13,871 nucleotides of DNA from Thermoplasmata archaeon (GCA_021819605.1 JAKAQT010000028.1:1-13871); one strand, 5' to 3'; counted from the stretch's first letter, positions 6,784 through 13,381 are shown. The notes: a model not told the origin generated them from the sequence alone. Numbers and translations: made by a program.

Positions 6784-8219
6784 AGGCCAAGTGCACTCCA
6801 TCTCTTCTTTACGGATTCCACCACTTCAGGGGGCATCTGCATGGTTTCAGGCCACCTTCTCATATACCCCTCCGAGGCACCCTTCCTGGTGGCATCAATG
6901 CCCATCTTTGAGCCATAGTTGAATATGGGGGATGCATGATCGAGACTGTCTGTGACCGTGCCCTTCACAGTGAAGACATCCCTGTCCGGGTCGATTCTGG
7001 TGGACATGGCCCATATAACCTGCTTCCTGTCATGAACGTCTATGTCATCATCCACAACAACAATGATCTTTGAGAACATGAGCTGCCCCAGGCCCCAGAG
7101 AGCAAACATTACTTTCTTTGCCTGTCCGGGGTACCTCTTGCGTATTGACACTATGACCATGTTATGGAATACCGCCTCCTCCATGGTGTTCAGGTCTACT
7201 ATCTCAGGTATCTGGAATTTTATTATTGGAAGGAACATCCGCTCAACTGCCTTTCCCAGTATGACATCCTCATGCCAGAGCTTGCCCACTATTGTGGTGG
7301 GATAGATGGGCTTCTTTCTCTGGAATACCTTCTTAACATGCAGCACGGGAAATTCCTCCTCCAGGGAGTAATATCCGGTATGGTCCCCGAAGGGCCCCTC
7401 AATCCTTGATTCTGAAGGGTCCACATAGCCTTCAAGAACGATCTCTGAATTGCTTGGGTATTCCAGGTTTACCGTGGATCCCTTTGCCAGGTCAACCCGG
7501 TCCCTGGAGATCAGCCCTGCGAAGGAGAACTCGTCAAGCCCGTTTGGAAGCGGTGCAACTGCAGAGAATATGTTCAGGGGATCTGTGCCCAGCACTACTG
7601 CAACATCAAGCGGCTTTGATCTTTCCTTCTGCCGGTCATAGTTCTCTGCACCTCCCTTGTGAATCTGCCAGTGCATTCCAAGGGTTTCAGAATCATAAAG
7701 CTGCAGCCTGTACATTCCCACGTTCCTGTTTCCGCTCACAGGGTCCTTTGTTATGACAAGGGGAAGGGTGATGTATTTCCCTCCATCCTTTGGCCATGTG
7801 CGGCATATGGGATACTGGAGAAGATCCGGCTTTCCGGCGTCAACGTGGTCGGAACCCAGGTCATTGTGAACTTTCGGCCTTATTCCGCCGAGCTCCCTGA
7901 ACATCTTGAGGCCCTTGGACATCATTGAATCAGTATCGCTGGGAACCTGCACAAGCTCAAGCAGGTGATTTCCAATGTTTATGGGCTCATCTCCCAGGAC
8001 CATCTTCATTCTTTCCCAGTCGCCAAAAAGATTCCCGGCAACAGGGATACTGCTCCCCTTCACATCGTTGAATACAATAGTCCTCTTCTTTCCTATCCTG
8101 AGCTCCTCACTCAGTATATGCGTGAGTTCCAGGTCAGGGTCAACCTGTGCATTAACGTCAACCAGCATCGATTTTTCCCTGAGTTCGTTCAGGTAGCTCC
8201 TGAGATCTTGAAATGGCAT
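6780..8219 (-). CDS. UbiD-family decarboxylase (prenylated-FMN dependent), probable menaquinone pathway (MqnL-like)
   Basis: This 479-residue UbiD-superfamily enzyme uses prenylated FMN to remove a carboxyl group from an aromatic or unsaturated acid. Seen in the sequence are the cofactor and metal-binding block NRNVGMYRLQ (N166, R171), H187 in WQIHKGG, E230 in PNGLDEFSFAG, and EGPFGDHTGYYS at 274-285. R171, E274 and D279 correspond to the E-R-E/D catalytic set known from Fdc1/UbiD. An upstream in-frame GTG exists at 8249, but the ATG at 8219 begins with the usual family start (MPFQDLRSYL) and is preceded by AAGGGG. The ATGA overlap with the prenyltransferase fits the MqnL/MqnP pair of the futalosine pathway. 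A UbiX/MqnM flavin prenyltransferase, which must supply the cofactor, is not in the window. The archaeal anhydromevalonate-phosphate decarboxylase is also UbiD-like but is less likely beside UbiA. Confidence 0.9.
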   Translation of the reverse strand: MPFQDLRSYLNELREKSMLVDVNAQVDPDLELTHILSEELRIGKKRTIVFNDVKGSSIPVAGNLFGDWERMKMVLGDEPINIGNHLLELVQVPSDTDSMMSKGLKMFRELGGIRPKVHNDLGSDHVDAGKPDLLQYPICRTWPKDGGKYITLPLVITKDPVSGNRNVGMYRLQLYDSETLGMHWQIHKGGAENYDRQKERSKPLDVAVVLGTDPLNIFSAVAPLPNGLDEFSFAGLISRDRVDLAKGSTVNLEYPSNSEIVLEGYVDPSESRIEGPFGDHTGYYSLEEEFPVLHVKKVFQRKKPIYPTTIVGKLWHEDVILGKAVERMFLPIIKFQIPEIVDLNTMEEAVFHNMVIVSIRKRYPGQAKKVMFALWGLGQLMFSKIIVVVDDDIDVHDRKQVIWAMSTRIDPDRDVFTVKGTVTDSLDHASPIFNYGSKMGIDATRKGASEGYMRRWPETMQMPPEVVESVKKRWSALGL

Positions 8220-8246
8220 GTGCCCCTTTATTACTATTTGGAATAT

Positions 8247-8261
8247 CACATTTTACATGTG
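8247..8261. promoter_or_regulatory. Inverted repeat over the probable ubiD promoter
   Basis: CACAT-TTTAC-ATGTG is a 5-5-5 inverted repeat. Read on the minus strand it overlaps the A/T-rich GTAAAATG centred about 34 nt before the ubiD ATG, a position that would give a leader of about 9 nt containing AAGGGG. A further CACAT occurs at 8275-8279. It could be an operator or chance; no regulator is identified. Confidence 0.25.
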
Positions 8262-8312
8262 GCACCAAAATGCTCACATTGACAGTTGATTGCAGGGGGA
8301 CCCGGCATTCCC

Positions 8313-8327
8313 TTTTATCTGATAAAA
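8313..8327. promoter_or_regulatory. Perfect 15-bp palindrome containing the TATA box of the alpha/beta hydrolase gene
   Basis: TTTTATC-T-GATAAAA is a perfect palindrome. Its left arm is centred about 24 nt before the ATG at 8340, the spacing of a leaderless archaeal promoter. The right arm gives an equivalent TATA on the minus strand, pointing toward ubiD. It may therefore be a bidirectional core promoter, or a TATA box overlaid by a dimeric repressor site. Confidence 0.45.
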
Positions 8328-8339
8328 TAATCCCAAATA

Positions 8340-9062
8340 ATGCAGAGAAGTGAAATACATACCGATATCGGTACAATTTCTTACCTCCACAGGGATGGCG
8401 CAGTTCCCATAATTTTCCTGCATGGTCTCGGAGGTTCCGGGAACAACTGGATAAAGCTCCAGCAGTACCTTGACCCCGGGTTTGCGCTTTACATGCCGGA
8501 TCTTGCAGGTCAGGGAAGAACGAAGATTGAAAGTTATGATTATACAATTGGCATGCAGTGCAGGGCGATCCGCAGCTTCGTGGATGGTCTTGGCATCAGT
8601 CATCCTGCCCTGGTGGGTAACTCTTATGGCGGCTGGGTATCACTCAGGCTGGTTCTCTCCGGCATGCCCGTATCACGCCTCTTCCTGGTTGATTCTGCAG
8701 GCATAAACAAAACCGGGGGTGAAGGCACACCCGAATCAAGGGAGGCATTTGTGGACAGGATCATGCGGATGAATCCAAGGAACAGCAGGGAAAGCATAAG
8801 GCAGATGATTATCAACAATGCCACAGGGCGGGAAAAGCTATCCGATGAAGAACTAGGGTCCATATCCGTTCCCACAACCATAATCTGGGGTTCAGAGGAC
8901 AGGATAATTCCGGTTGATTATGCCTACCGGCTTCATTCGCTCATACACGGCAGCGATCTTGAGATCATACAGGGAGCGGGGCATACTCCACAGACTTCCA
9001 ACCCGGAGGAAGTTGCCGGAATAATCTCCAGGTTCACTATGAAAGGCCAGGCCAAGGAATGA
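8340..9062 (+). CDS. Alpha/beta-fold hydrolase
   Basis: This 240-residue serine hydrolase has the complete alpha/beta-hydrolase machinery. The oxyanion-hole motif HGLGGSG is at 28-34, the nucleophile elbow G93-N94-S95-Y-G-G carries Ser95, the acid is Asp187 (WGSEDRIIP) and the base is His215 (QGAGHTPQ). A lid region lies at about 122-175. There is no signal peptide, so it is probably cytosolic. Length and motif spacing resemble esterases, proline iminopeptidases and MenH-like enzymes; the substrate cannot be told from sequence. It is divergent from the UbiD/UbiA pair across 120 bp, which makes shared regulation possible but does not prove a quinone role. The start is supported by a TATA box about 24 nt upstream. 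It converges on the nitrilase gene with only two bases between the stop codons. Confidence 0.9.
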   Translation: MQRSEIHTDIGTISYLHRDGAVPIIFLHGLGGSGNNWIKLQQYLDPGFALYMPDLAGQGRTKIESYDYTIGMQCRAIRSFVDGLGISHPALVGNSYGGWVSLRLVLSGMPVSRLFLVDSAGINKTGGEGTPESREAFVDRIMRMNPRNSRESIRQMIINNATGREKLSDEELGSISVPTTIIWGSEDRIIPVDYAYRLHSLIHGSDLEIIQGAGHTPQTSNPEEVAGIISRFTMKGQAKE

Positions 9063-9064
9063 TA

Positions 9065-9823
9065 TCACCGGGCGCTTGAAATACCGTATTCACCAGGATC
9101 TTCATTGAATCTGGCCATCAGCGGGCCATCCACTCTCCTTTCGTCAACCTCGGCCACCGTTACGGGTGCGGTGTTGCATTCAGTACTTTTCAGTAGAACT
9201 CCGCTGTCCGTATAGTCCATCCACGTTATCATGGATCCGCCCCCGAACGGATCGGATAGTGAATTCACAGACACAATTGGAATCCTGTTCTCCAGGGACC
9301 GGCCGCGGACGTATATATGCCACATCTCATGAAATTCATTCACAATTAGGGATGGATTCACAAGCATTCGGGCTCCCCGCGCCACAGAAACCTTGGTGTA
9401 GTAAGGAAAGTCAAGGTCGTAGCAGACGGCTATGGCTATCTTGATGGAGCCGGCGTCAAAGACACTTATGTCCCTGCCGGGCTCATAAATGGAGCGCTCG
9501 TTCCTGTATGGCGATATCTTGTCCTGGAATCCCTGCACTCTTCCATTCCTGATGAATGGTGAGGAGTTGTACAGCTTGCCATCCCTTATTATACTGAAGC
9601 TTCCCGGAACAACAGAGCAACCGCTTGATGAGGAAAGGTCCATGAATATCTCAAGTATGGCCCAGAGGTCTGCTGAATCCTGGTCCAGGCGATCTGTTAC
9701 CCATTTCTCCGGCAGAACAACAAGATCCGGGTCTATGGTTTCCAGTTCCCGGGCCAGTGATGCTGCGTATCCGGTGGCAGAGGATATTCCGCATCTGGGT
9801 GCCTGAACGGAGGCTATCCTCAT
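9065..9823 (-). CDS. Nitrilase-superfamily carbon-nitrogen hydrolase
   Basis: This 252-residue amidohydrolase has the Glu-Lys-Cys triad of the nitrilase superfamily: Glu39 in LPEKW, Lys102 in QDKISPY and Cys134 in AVCYDLDFP. The usual NPSL (156-159) and RSLENRIPIVSVN (175-187) segments follow. Such enzymes hydrolyse amides (omega-amidase, N-carbamoyl or other small amides), and the substrate here is unknown. Its ATG forms an ATGA overlap with the coaBC stop, so it is translated from the same message. A job linked to pantothenate/CoA metabolism is possible, since pantetheine-cleaving vanins are in this superfamily, but they are a distant branch and this is only inference. Length is at the short end of normal for the family. 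Confidence 0.9.
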   Translation of the reverse strand: MRIASVQAPRCGISSATGYAASLARELETIDPDLVVLPEKWVTDRLDQDSADLWAILEIFMDLSSSSGCSVVPGSFSIIRDGKLYNSSPFIRNGRVQGFQDKISPYRNERSIYEPGRDISVFDAGSIKIAIAVCYDLDFPYYTKVSVARGARMLVNPSLIVNEFHEMWHIYVRGRSLENRIPIVSVNSLSDPFGGGSMITWMDYTDSGVLLKSTECNTAPVTVAEVDERRVDGPLMARFNEDPGEYGISSAR

Positions 9824-11031
9824 GGTACCTCCGTTGATTCTGAATACAGAAGGGACAGCACCCTCTGGGTCATCTGGGGCTTGGAAAGTATTCCCAGATC
9901 CTCATGGCCATTGGGTCTGATGACAATGTAATGATTGCTCACCGTTCCGAATGGCCCGGACCCATGCGATATGCCGTTGTAAACCACAAGGTCCGGTTTG
10001 CTGGAACCGACTTTTTTGTATGCCTGATCCGGGGATATTCCATCATCCAGCTTGAAGGCCACTAGCTTGCCGCTGTGCTTCTTCCTTATGCGATCAAGAA
10101 GCTTCTCCCTGGGAATCAGTGTGACTGTCGCACTTCTGTCTCCAGGCATCTTGCTTCCCGACTTTTCCTTCACAATGAAATCAGAAAGCGAAGCGCAGTT
10201 GATGACCACATCGAACTTTCTCCTTGACAGGATACTGTCAACTTCTGCCTCGAATTCCTCCATTTTCACTGCTTGAATGTACTCAGCGTATTCCGGAATG
10301 CGATATTCAGTGTTGCCTATCATAACAATGCTTGCTGCGCCCAGCCTGAAAGCATTCACTGCAAACCATGACATTGTGAAGCCGCTTCCCAGATTGGAAA
10401 CCGCCCTTACTGGATCAATCATCTCCTCACCTCTTCCGCCGATTATGAGCACGCTCTTTCCCTGCAGGGTATTTCCGTGGAACAGCCTGCATACATGGTC
10501 TATTATTAGGTCATTTTCGGAGATCTTTGCCTTCTCTTCCGATATCCTGGGTGGGACTATCCGGACACCAGCATCCTCCAATGCCTGCAGGTTCCTGTGG
10601 TTTATGGGATTCACCATCATGCCTTCATGCATTGCCGGGCAGACACACACAGGGTTTCCGTTGCCAATGGCGAATGAAAAGAAAAGTGATGGCACATCAT
10701 CAGAAATGCCGTTAGCAATCTTACCCACCGTGTTGTGTGACGCTGGGCATATGAGAAGTGCCGTATCCCTGGCGTGCCCAATGAAGAGGCTGATGTGCTC
10801 TATATTTCCGCCCACAGCAGTCACAACGCTGTTTTCAGACGCCCACTGGAATATGGTGGGGCTTATCATGGAAGAAGCCTCCTTTGACATCCCCACCACC
10901 ACCCTTGCACCCTCACGGCGAAGGTCCCTCACAAGGTCCGGCATCCTGTAAAGTGAAATACTGGCAGTGACCGTAAGTATGACCGTCTTTCCAGCGAGCA
11001 TGCCCTCAAATCTGTTTTCATCCACATCCAT
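9820..11031 (-). CDS. coaBC: Bifunctional phosphopantothenoylcysteine decarboxylase / phosphopantothenate-cysteine ligase
   Basis: This 403-residue Dfp/CoaBC protein of coenzyme A synthesis joins 4'-phosphopantothenate to cysteine (CoaB) and then decarboxylates the product using FMN (CoaC). The CoaC half (about 12-185) has His79 in NIEHISL, PASHNTVGKIANGISDD at 96-112 and CPAMHEGMM at 131-139. The flap region reads IVPPRISEEKAKI and shows no Cys of the bacterial LACGxxGxGR type. The CoaB half (about 190-400) shows IIGGRGEEMIDPVRAVSNLGSG at 196-217 and the ligase loop CASLSDFIVKEKSGSKMPG at 279-297. ATG 11031 is preceded by GGCGGT. Two bases further upstream lies the stop of a 30-codon Cys-containing leader ORF. 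The gene is coupled downstream to the nitrilase by ATGA. Confidence 0.92.
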   Translation of the reverse strand: MDVDENRFEGMLAGKTVILTVTASISLYRMPDLVRDLRREGARVVVGMSKEASSMISPTIFQWASENSVVTAVGGNIEHISLFIGHARDTALLICPASHNTVGKIANGISDDVPSLFFSFAIGNGNPVCVCPAMHEGMMVNPINHRNLQALEDAGVRIVPPRISEEKAKISENDLIIDHVCRLFHGNTLQGKSVLIIGGRGEEMIDPVRAVSNLGSGFTMSWFAVNAFRLGAASIVMIGNTEYRIPEYAEYIQAVKMEEFEAEVDSILSRRKFDVVINCASLSDFIVKEKSGSKMPGDRSATVTLIPREKLLDRIRKKHSGKLVAFKLDDGISPDQAYKKVGSSKPDLVVYNGISHGSGPFGTVSNHYIVIRPNGHEDLGILSKPQMTQRVLSLLYSESTEVP

Positions 11032-11033
11032 AG

Positions 11034-11126
11034 TTACCGCCGTCCCGGCATTTCAGCAGAGCATTCCCTGGTTGTATTACACACATCATCTGGCATACTG
11101 AAGCATCCCTTGTCCTGGTATTCCAT
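11034..11126 (-). CDS. Candidate 30-residue Cys-containing leader peptide of coaBC
   Basis: This small reading frame ends in TAA just two bases before the coaBC ATG (TAA-CT-ATG). It has 30 codons from the ATG at 11126 (35 if the ATG at 11141 is used). Three are Cys codons, at positions 8, 16 and 22, and the end is MPGRR. The 11126 ATG lies about 25 nt after the centre of a TATA box (11148-11155), the spacing of a leaderless archaeal transcript. Translation through it would deliver ribosomes to coaBC, and its last codons overlap the GGCGGT ribosome-binding sequence. Codon use (AGG, GGA, CAG) is compatible with coding. It resembles no family I know; it may be a leader peptide, a tiny protein or chance. 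Confidence 0.35.
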   Translation of the reverse strand: MEYQDKGCFSMPDDVCNTTRECSAEMPGRR

Positions 11127-11147
11127 GCCATTTGTATTCATCCCAGC

Positions 11148-11155
11148 GTTTAAAT
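11148..11155 (-). promoter_or_regulatory. TATA box upstream of the coaBC leader
   Basis: On the minus strand ATTTAAAC is preceded by a G-rich base stretch (GTAGG). It predicts a transcript start at about 11126, exactly on an ATG, and so a leader of about 95 nt before coaBC. A second, weaker box (GTAATACAAC, 11080-11071) lies within the leader ORF. Confidence 0.4.
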
Positions 11156-11189
11156 CCTACCACATCGGCCAGGATTCATGTAACAGGTT

Positions 11190-11588
11190 TCATACATGGC
11201 CGAAGATATACCATGATCCGGTAGCGTCGGCACACAGTTTCCCTTCAGAATCAGTGATCTCCATGCGGGCAAAGACTATGTTCCTGCCTTTCCTGACAAC
11301 ATCTGCGGTCACCTTCAGCGGCCCCTTGTCTATTTTTCTTATGAAGTTGGTGTTCAGGTTCACTGTCACCTGGTTTGATCCCTCAACCAGTGTGAAAACA
11401 GCCATTCCCCCAGCTGCATCCAGGAGTGTCATGGTGGCTCCTCCGTTGGCAATATCGCCGATCCTCATCATATTTTTCATCAGTGGAACCCGGAACTCAA
11501 CATGACCCTGATGTGCCTCAACAACCTCGATCTGCATGTTGGCCAGGTAATTGTCCATTTTCAGTATCTGTGATATTTCATCGATCAT
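11190..11588 (-). CDS. PaaI-like hotdog-fold thioesterase
   Basis: This 132-residue single-domain hotdog protein probably hydrolyses acyl-CoA thioesters. The PaaI/DUF4442-type core reads NGGATMTLLDAAGGMAVF at about 48-65, with Asp57 at the usual catalytic position. It is followed by the beta strands VTVNLNTNFIRKI (75-87) and the C-terminal strand DATGSWYIF. The HGG motif of many homologues is NGG here. I prefer the ATG at 11588; a TTG three codons upstream (11597) is also in frame. A TATA-like AAATAATA centred near 11620 predicts a transcript start near 11593, just ahead of the ATG. It precedes the coaBC operon on the same strand, 63 nt from the leader ORF. A CoA-related theme is plausible, but a separate promoter lies between them. 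Confidence 0.9.
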   Translation of the reverse strand: MIDEISQILKMDNYLANMQIEVVEAHQGHVEFRVPLMKNMMRIGDIANGGATMTLLDAAGGMAVFTLVEGSNQVTVNLNTNFIRKIDKGPLKVTADVVRKGRNIVFARMEITDSEGKLCADATGSWYIFGHV

Positions 11589-11615
11589 CTGTTCCAATCA
11601 GTGCTGTGCTGTTCT

Positions 11616-11623
11616 TATTATTT
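11616..11623 (-). promoter_or_regulatory. TATA box of the hotdog thioesterase gene
   Basis: AAATAATA on the minus strand, preceded by GGCGT, is centred about 31 nt before ATG 11588 and 22 nt before TTG 11597. The predicted transcript start (about 11593) lies between the two, favouring the ATG with a leader of a few bases. Confidence 0.4.
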
Positions 11624-11738
11624 ACGCCCGGTGTACAGCGAATGCCTGTTTTTGAGGGATAAATAGTTATGACAGCCACATTTGTAAATGATTTATAAAT
11701 AGAACAATATTTTCATAGAATCAGGTAAATATTGATAG

Positions 11739-11751
11739 CGCAATAATTGCG
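11739..11751. promoter_or_regulatory. 13-bp perfect palindrome upstream of the TrmB-family gene (candidate operator)
   Basis: CGCAAT-A-ATTGCG is a perfect palindrome. It lies 13 bp upstream of the TATA box and about 41-53 nt before the start codon/predicted transcript start. It is the only G/C-containing symmetrical element in an otherwise A/T-rich 200-bp gap. The regulator encoded downstream, or another dimeric factor, could bind it. Position upstream of BRE/TATA would suit an activator or an autoregulator. Confidence 0.4.
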
Positions 11752-11763
11752 ACCTTAGAAAAT

Positions 11764-11772
11764 CATATAAAC
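11764..11772 (+). promoter_or_regulatory. BRE/TATA promoter of the TrmB-nfo-DUF1015 unit
   Basis: CATATAAAC, preceded by GAAAAT (BRE-like, 11757-11762), is centred about 25 nt before the ATG at 11792. This predicts a leaderless transcript. No further TATA-like sequence precedes nfo or the DUF1015 gene, so all three are likely read from here. Confidence 0.55.
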
Positions 11773-11791
11773 AAATAATACATTATTAGCT

Positions 11792-12508
11792 ATGGAAGCT
11801 AATGCTGAGCAACTCAGCAAGATAGCGGAAATGCTGAAACTGCTGGGTTTGTCATCGTACGAGGCACAGGGATTCGCCGCCCTGGTCTACCATGGGGTAG
11901 CCAATGCCGATACGGTGGCAGACACTGCCAAGATACCCAGGACATCGGCATACAAGGTCATGGAATCGCTGGTGCAGAAAGGTTTTGCCAAGGAAACAGA
12001 GGGTAGGCCCCGGATGTTCAAGCCTGAAGACATGGGAAAGATAAGGTCAGATTTCCAGGAAAGGTTTGACAGCCTGTTCAGGAAACTCAAGGAGATACAG
12101 GACATGGTCCCGTCCAAGGGCGATCCGCAGCTAGTTTACACAATCTACGGGAACCAGCGGGTGATGAGCAAGCTTGCGGAGATGATAAACCTGACAGAAA
12201 GGGAGATCCTCATTTGCACTCCCAAGGTCAGGGAGATTCGCACTGAACTGAAGAAGAACCTCGACAACGCAATAAAAAGGGGAGTTAAGGTAATCTTCGT
12301 GACGCCGCCCAATAAGAGGATTCCGCCAAATACTGTTGTTTACAGGAAAGAAGGCCTCATAGCCACGGACGTTGCCAGTGACCAGGTGCGTGCAATGCTG
12401 GCTGGTCCGGAACTTGATGCCTGCGGCTATACAGACAATCCGGCACTGGCACTTCACGTTTACCAGTTCATCAACATGATGATCGAGAGCGACAAACAGT
12501 TGAGGTAG
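11792..12508 (+). CDS. TrmB-family transcriptional regulator
   Basis: This 238-residue DNA-binding regulator is of the archaeal TrmB family. Residues about 8-80 form a winged helix-turn-helix (LGLSSYEAQGFAALVYHGVANADTVADTAKIPRTSAYKVMESLVQKGFAKE). A helical linker follows at 80-108, then a C-terminal phospholipase-D-like sensor fold from about 113 (LVYTIYGNQRVMSKLAEMI ... EILICTPKVREI ... LKKNLDNAIKRGVKVIFV). TrmB members classically sense sugars, but this one lacks the long sugar-binding C-terminus of Thermococcus TrmB (about 340 residues), so the ligand is unknown. It sits 9 bp upstream of endonuclease IV and probably shares its transcript. A 13-bp palindrome upstream is a candidate autoregulatory site. 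Confidence 0.9.
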   Translation: MEANAEQLSKIAEMLKLLGLSSYEAQGFAALVYHGVANADTVADTAKIPRTSAYKVMESLVQKGFAKETEGRPRMFKPEDMGKIRSDFQERFDSLFRKLKEIQDMVPSKGDPQLVYTIYGNQRVMSKLAEMINLTEREILICTPKVREIRTELKKNLDNAIKRGVKVIFVTPPNKRIPPNTVVYRKEGLIATDVASDQVRAMLAGPELDACGYTDNPALALHVYQFINMMIESDKQLR

Positions 12509-12517
12509 GTTTTCAAT

Positions 12518-13381
12518 TTGGCCATCACTGATGAACTGAAACTGGGAGGGCACATTTCCACAGCTGGCGGGGTGCATCTTGCACCTGAAAGGGCATCGCG
12601 GTTCGGCTTCCGGACATTCCAGATATTTTCCAAGAACCAGATGCAGTGGAACGCTAAGCCTCTGCCTGCAGAGGAAATTGAAAGCTTCAGGCATGGAGTT
12701 TCCCAATACCACATGTGCGGGATAATGATCCACGCGTCATACCTTCTCAACATGGGAACAGCCAGCCCTGAGCTCAGGAAAAAGGCCACTGATGCCTTCA
12801 CCATCGAAATCCAGAGGGCTGACCTGCTTGGGGTAGATTACCTCACATTCCATCCCGGATCTGCTTCAGGGTCCACACCAAAAGAGGCTATTGACAGCGT
12901 TCGGAGCAACCTCAACAGCGTTATGTCGGAGGATCAGAAATGCACAGTTCTCCTGGAAAATGCTGCCGGGCAGGGAAGTACCATTGGAAGGACGTTCGAG
13001 GAGATAGCCGAAATGATGGATGGCCTCCGGTTCCCTGGAAAGGCAGGCGTATGCCTCGACACCTGCCACACATGGGCTGCGGGCTATGATATAGTTTCGC
13101 CGGAGGGATATATGGAAACAATGGATCGCTTCGAGAGCACAATTGGCCTCAGTAAACTGAAAGGCATACACCTCAATGATTCAAAGAAGGGCAGGGGTAG
13201 CCATCTGGACAGGCATGAGCAGATTGGCCATGGTACCATAGGTGCCCAGGGCATTGGTAATTTCATAAATGACAGAAGGCTTGAGCACACTCCCATGATA
13301 CTGGAGACCCCGCTTGGCGAGAACGGATACGAAGCAGATCTACAGGTCATTAAGTCCATGAGGGGAATGAATTCAACTTGA
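12518..13381 (+). CDS. nfo: Endonuclease IV (AP endonuclease)
   Basis: This 287-residue base-excision-repair enzyme cleaves the DNA backbone 5' of abasic sites using three Zn ions. All nine expected metal ligands can be placed: His72, His112, Glu147, Asp181, His184, His218, Asp231, His233 and Glu263. The family signatures LLENAAGQGSTIG, GVCLDTCHTWAAGYD and IHLNDSKKGRGSHLDRHEQIGHG are intact, and length is normal (about 280). The start is TTG: there is no in-frame ATG before the family core (GGHISTAGG, residues 10-18). GAGGT, overlapping the preceding stop region, lies 11 bases upstream. It follows the TrmB-family gene by 9 bp and overlaps the next gene by four bases (TTGA), indicating an operon. 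Confidence 0.96.
   Translation: MAITDELKLGGHISTAGGVHLAPERASRFGFRTFQIFSKNQMQWNAKPLPAEEIESFRHGVSQYHMCGIMIHASYLLNMGTASPELRKKATDAFTIEIQRADLLGVDYLTFHPGSASGSTPKEAIDSVRSNLNSVMSEDQKCTVLLENAAGQGSTIGRTFEEIAEMMDGLRFPGKAGVCLDTCHTWAAGYDIVSPEGYMETMDRFESTIGLSKLKGIHLNDSKKGRGSHLDRHEQIGHGTIGAQGIGNFINDRRLEHTPMILETPLGENGYEADLQVIKSMRGMNST

Noticed and set aside
6784..6801. ATG at 6801 as the UbiA start
   Set aside because: It gives a 22-bp overlap and six extra residues; the ATG at 6783 forms the standard ATGA coupling and fits the family start.
8220..8249. GTG at 8249 as the UbiD start
   Set aside because: It would place the coding sequence over the likely promoter; ATG 8219 has AAGGGG upstream and begins with the family N-terminus.
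10277..10951. 224-codon plus-strand frame opposite coaBC
   Set aside because: It lies wholly within the conserved coaBC coding sequence on the other strand; no recognisable domain or promoter.
11679..11700. A/T-rich inverted repeats CATTT-GT-AAATG and ATTTATAAAT
   Set aside because: Short and expected by chance in an A/T-rich gap; no consistent promoter spacing to any gene.
12131..12733. 200-codon minus-strand frame across the TrmB and nfo genes
   Set aside because: It is complementary to two well-supported genes and has the composition of a shadow frame.
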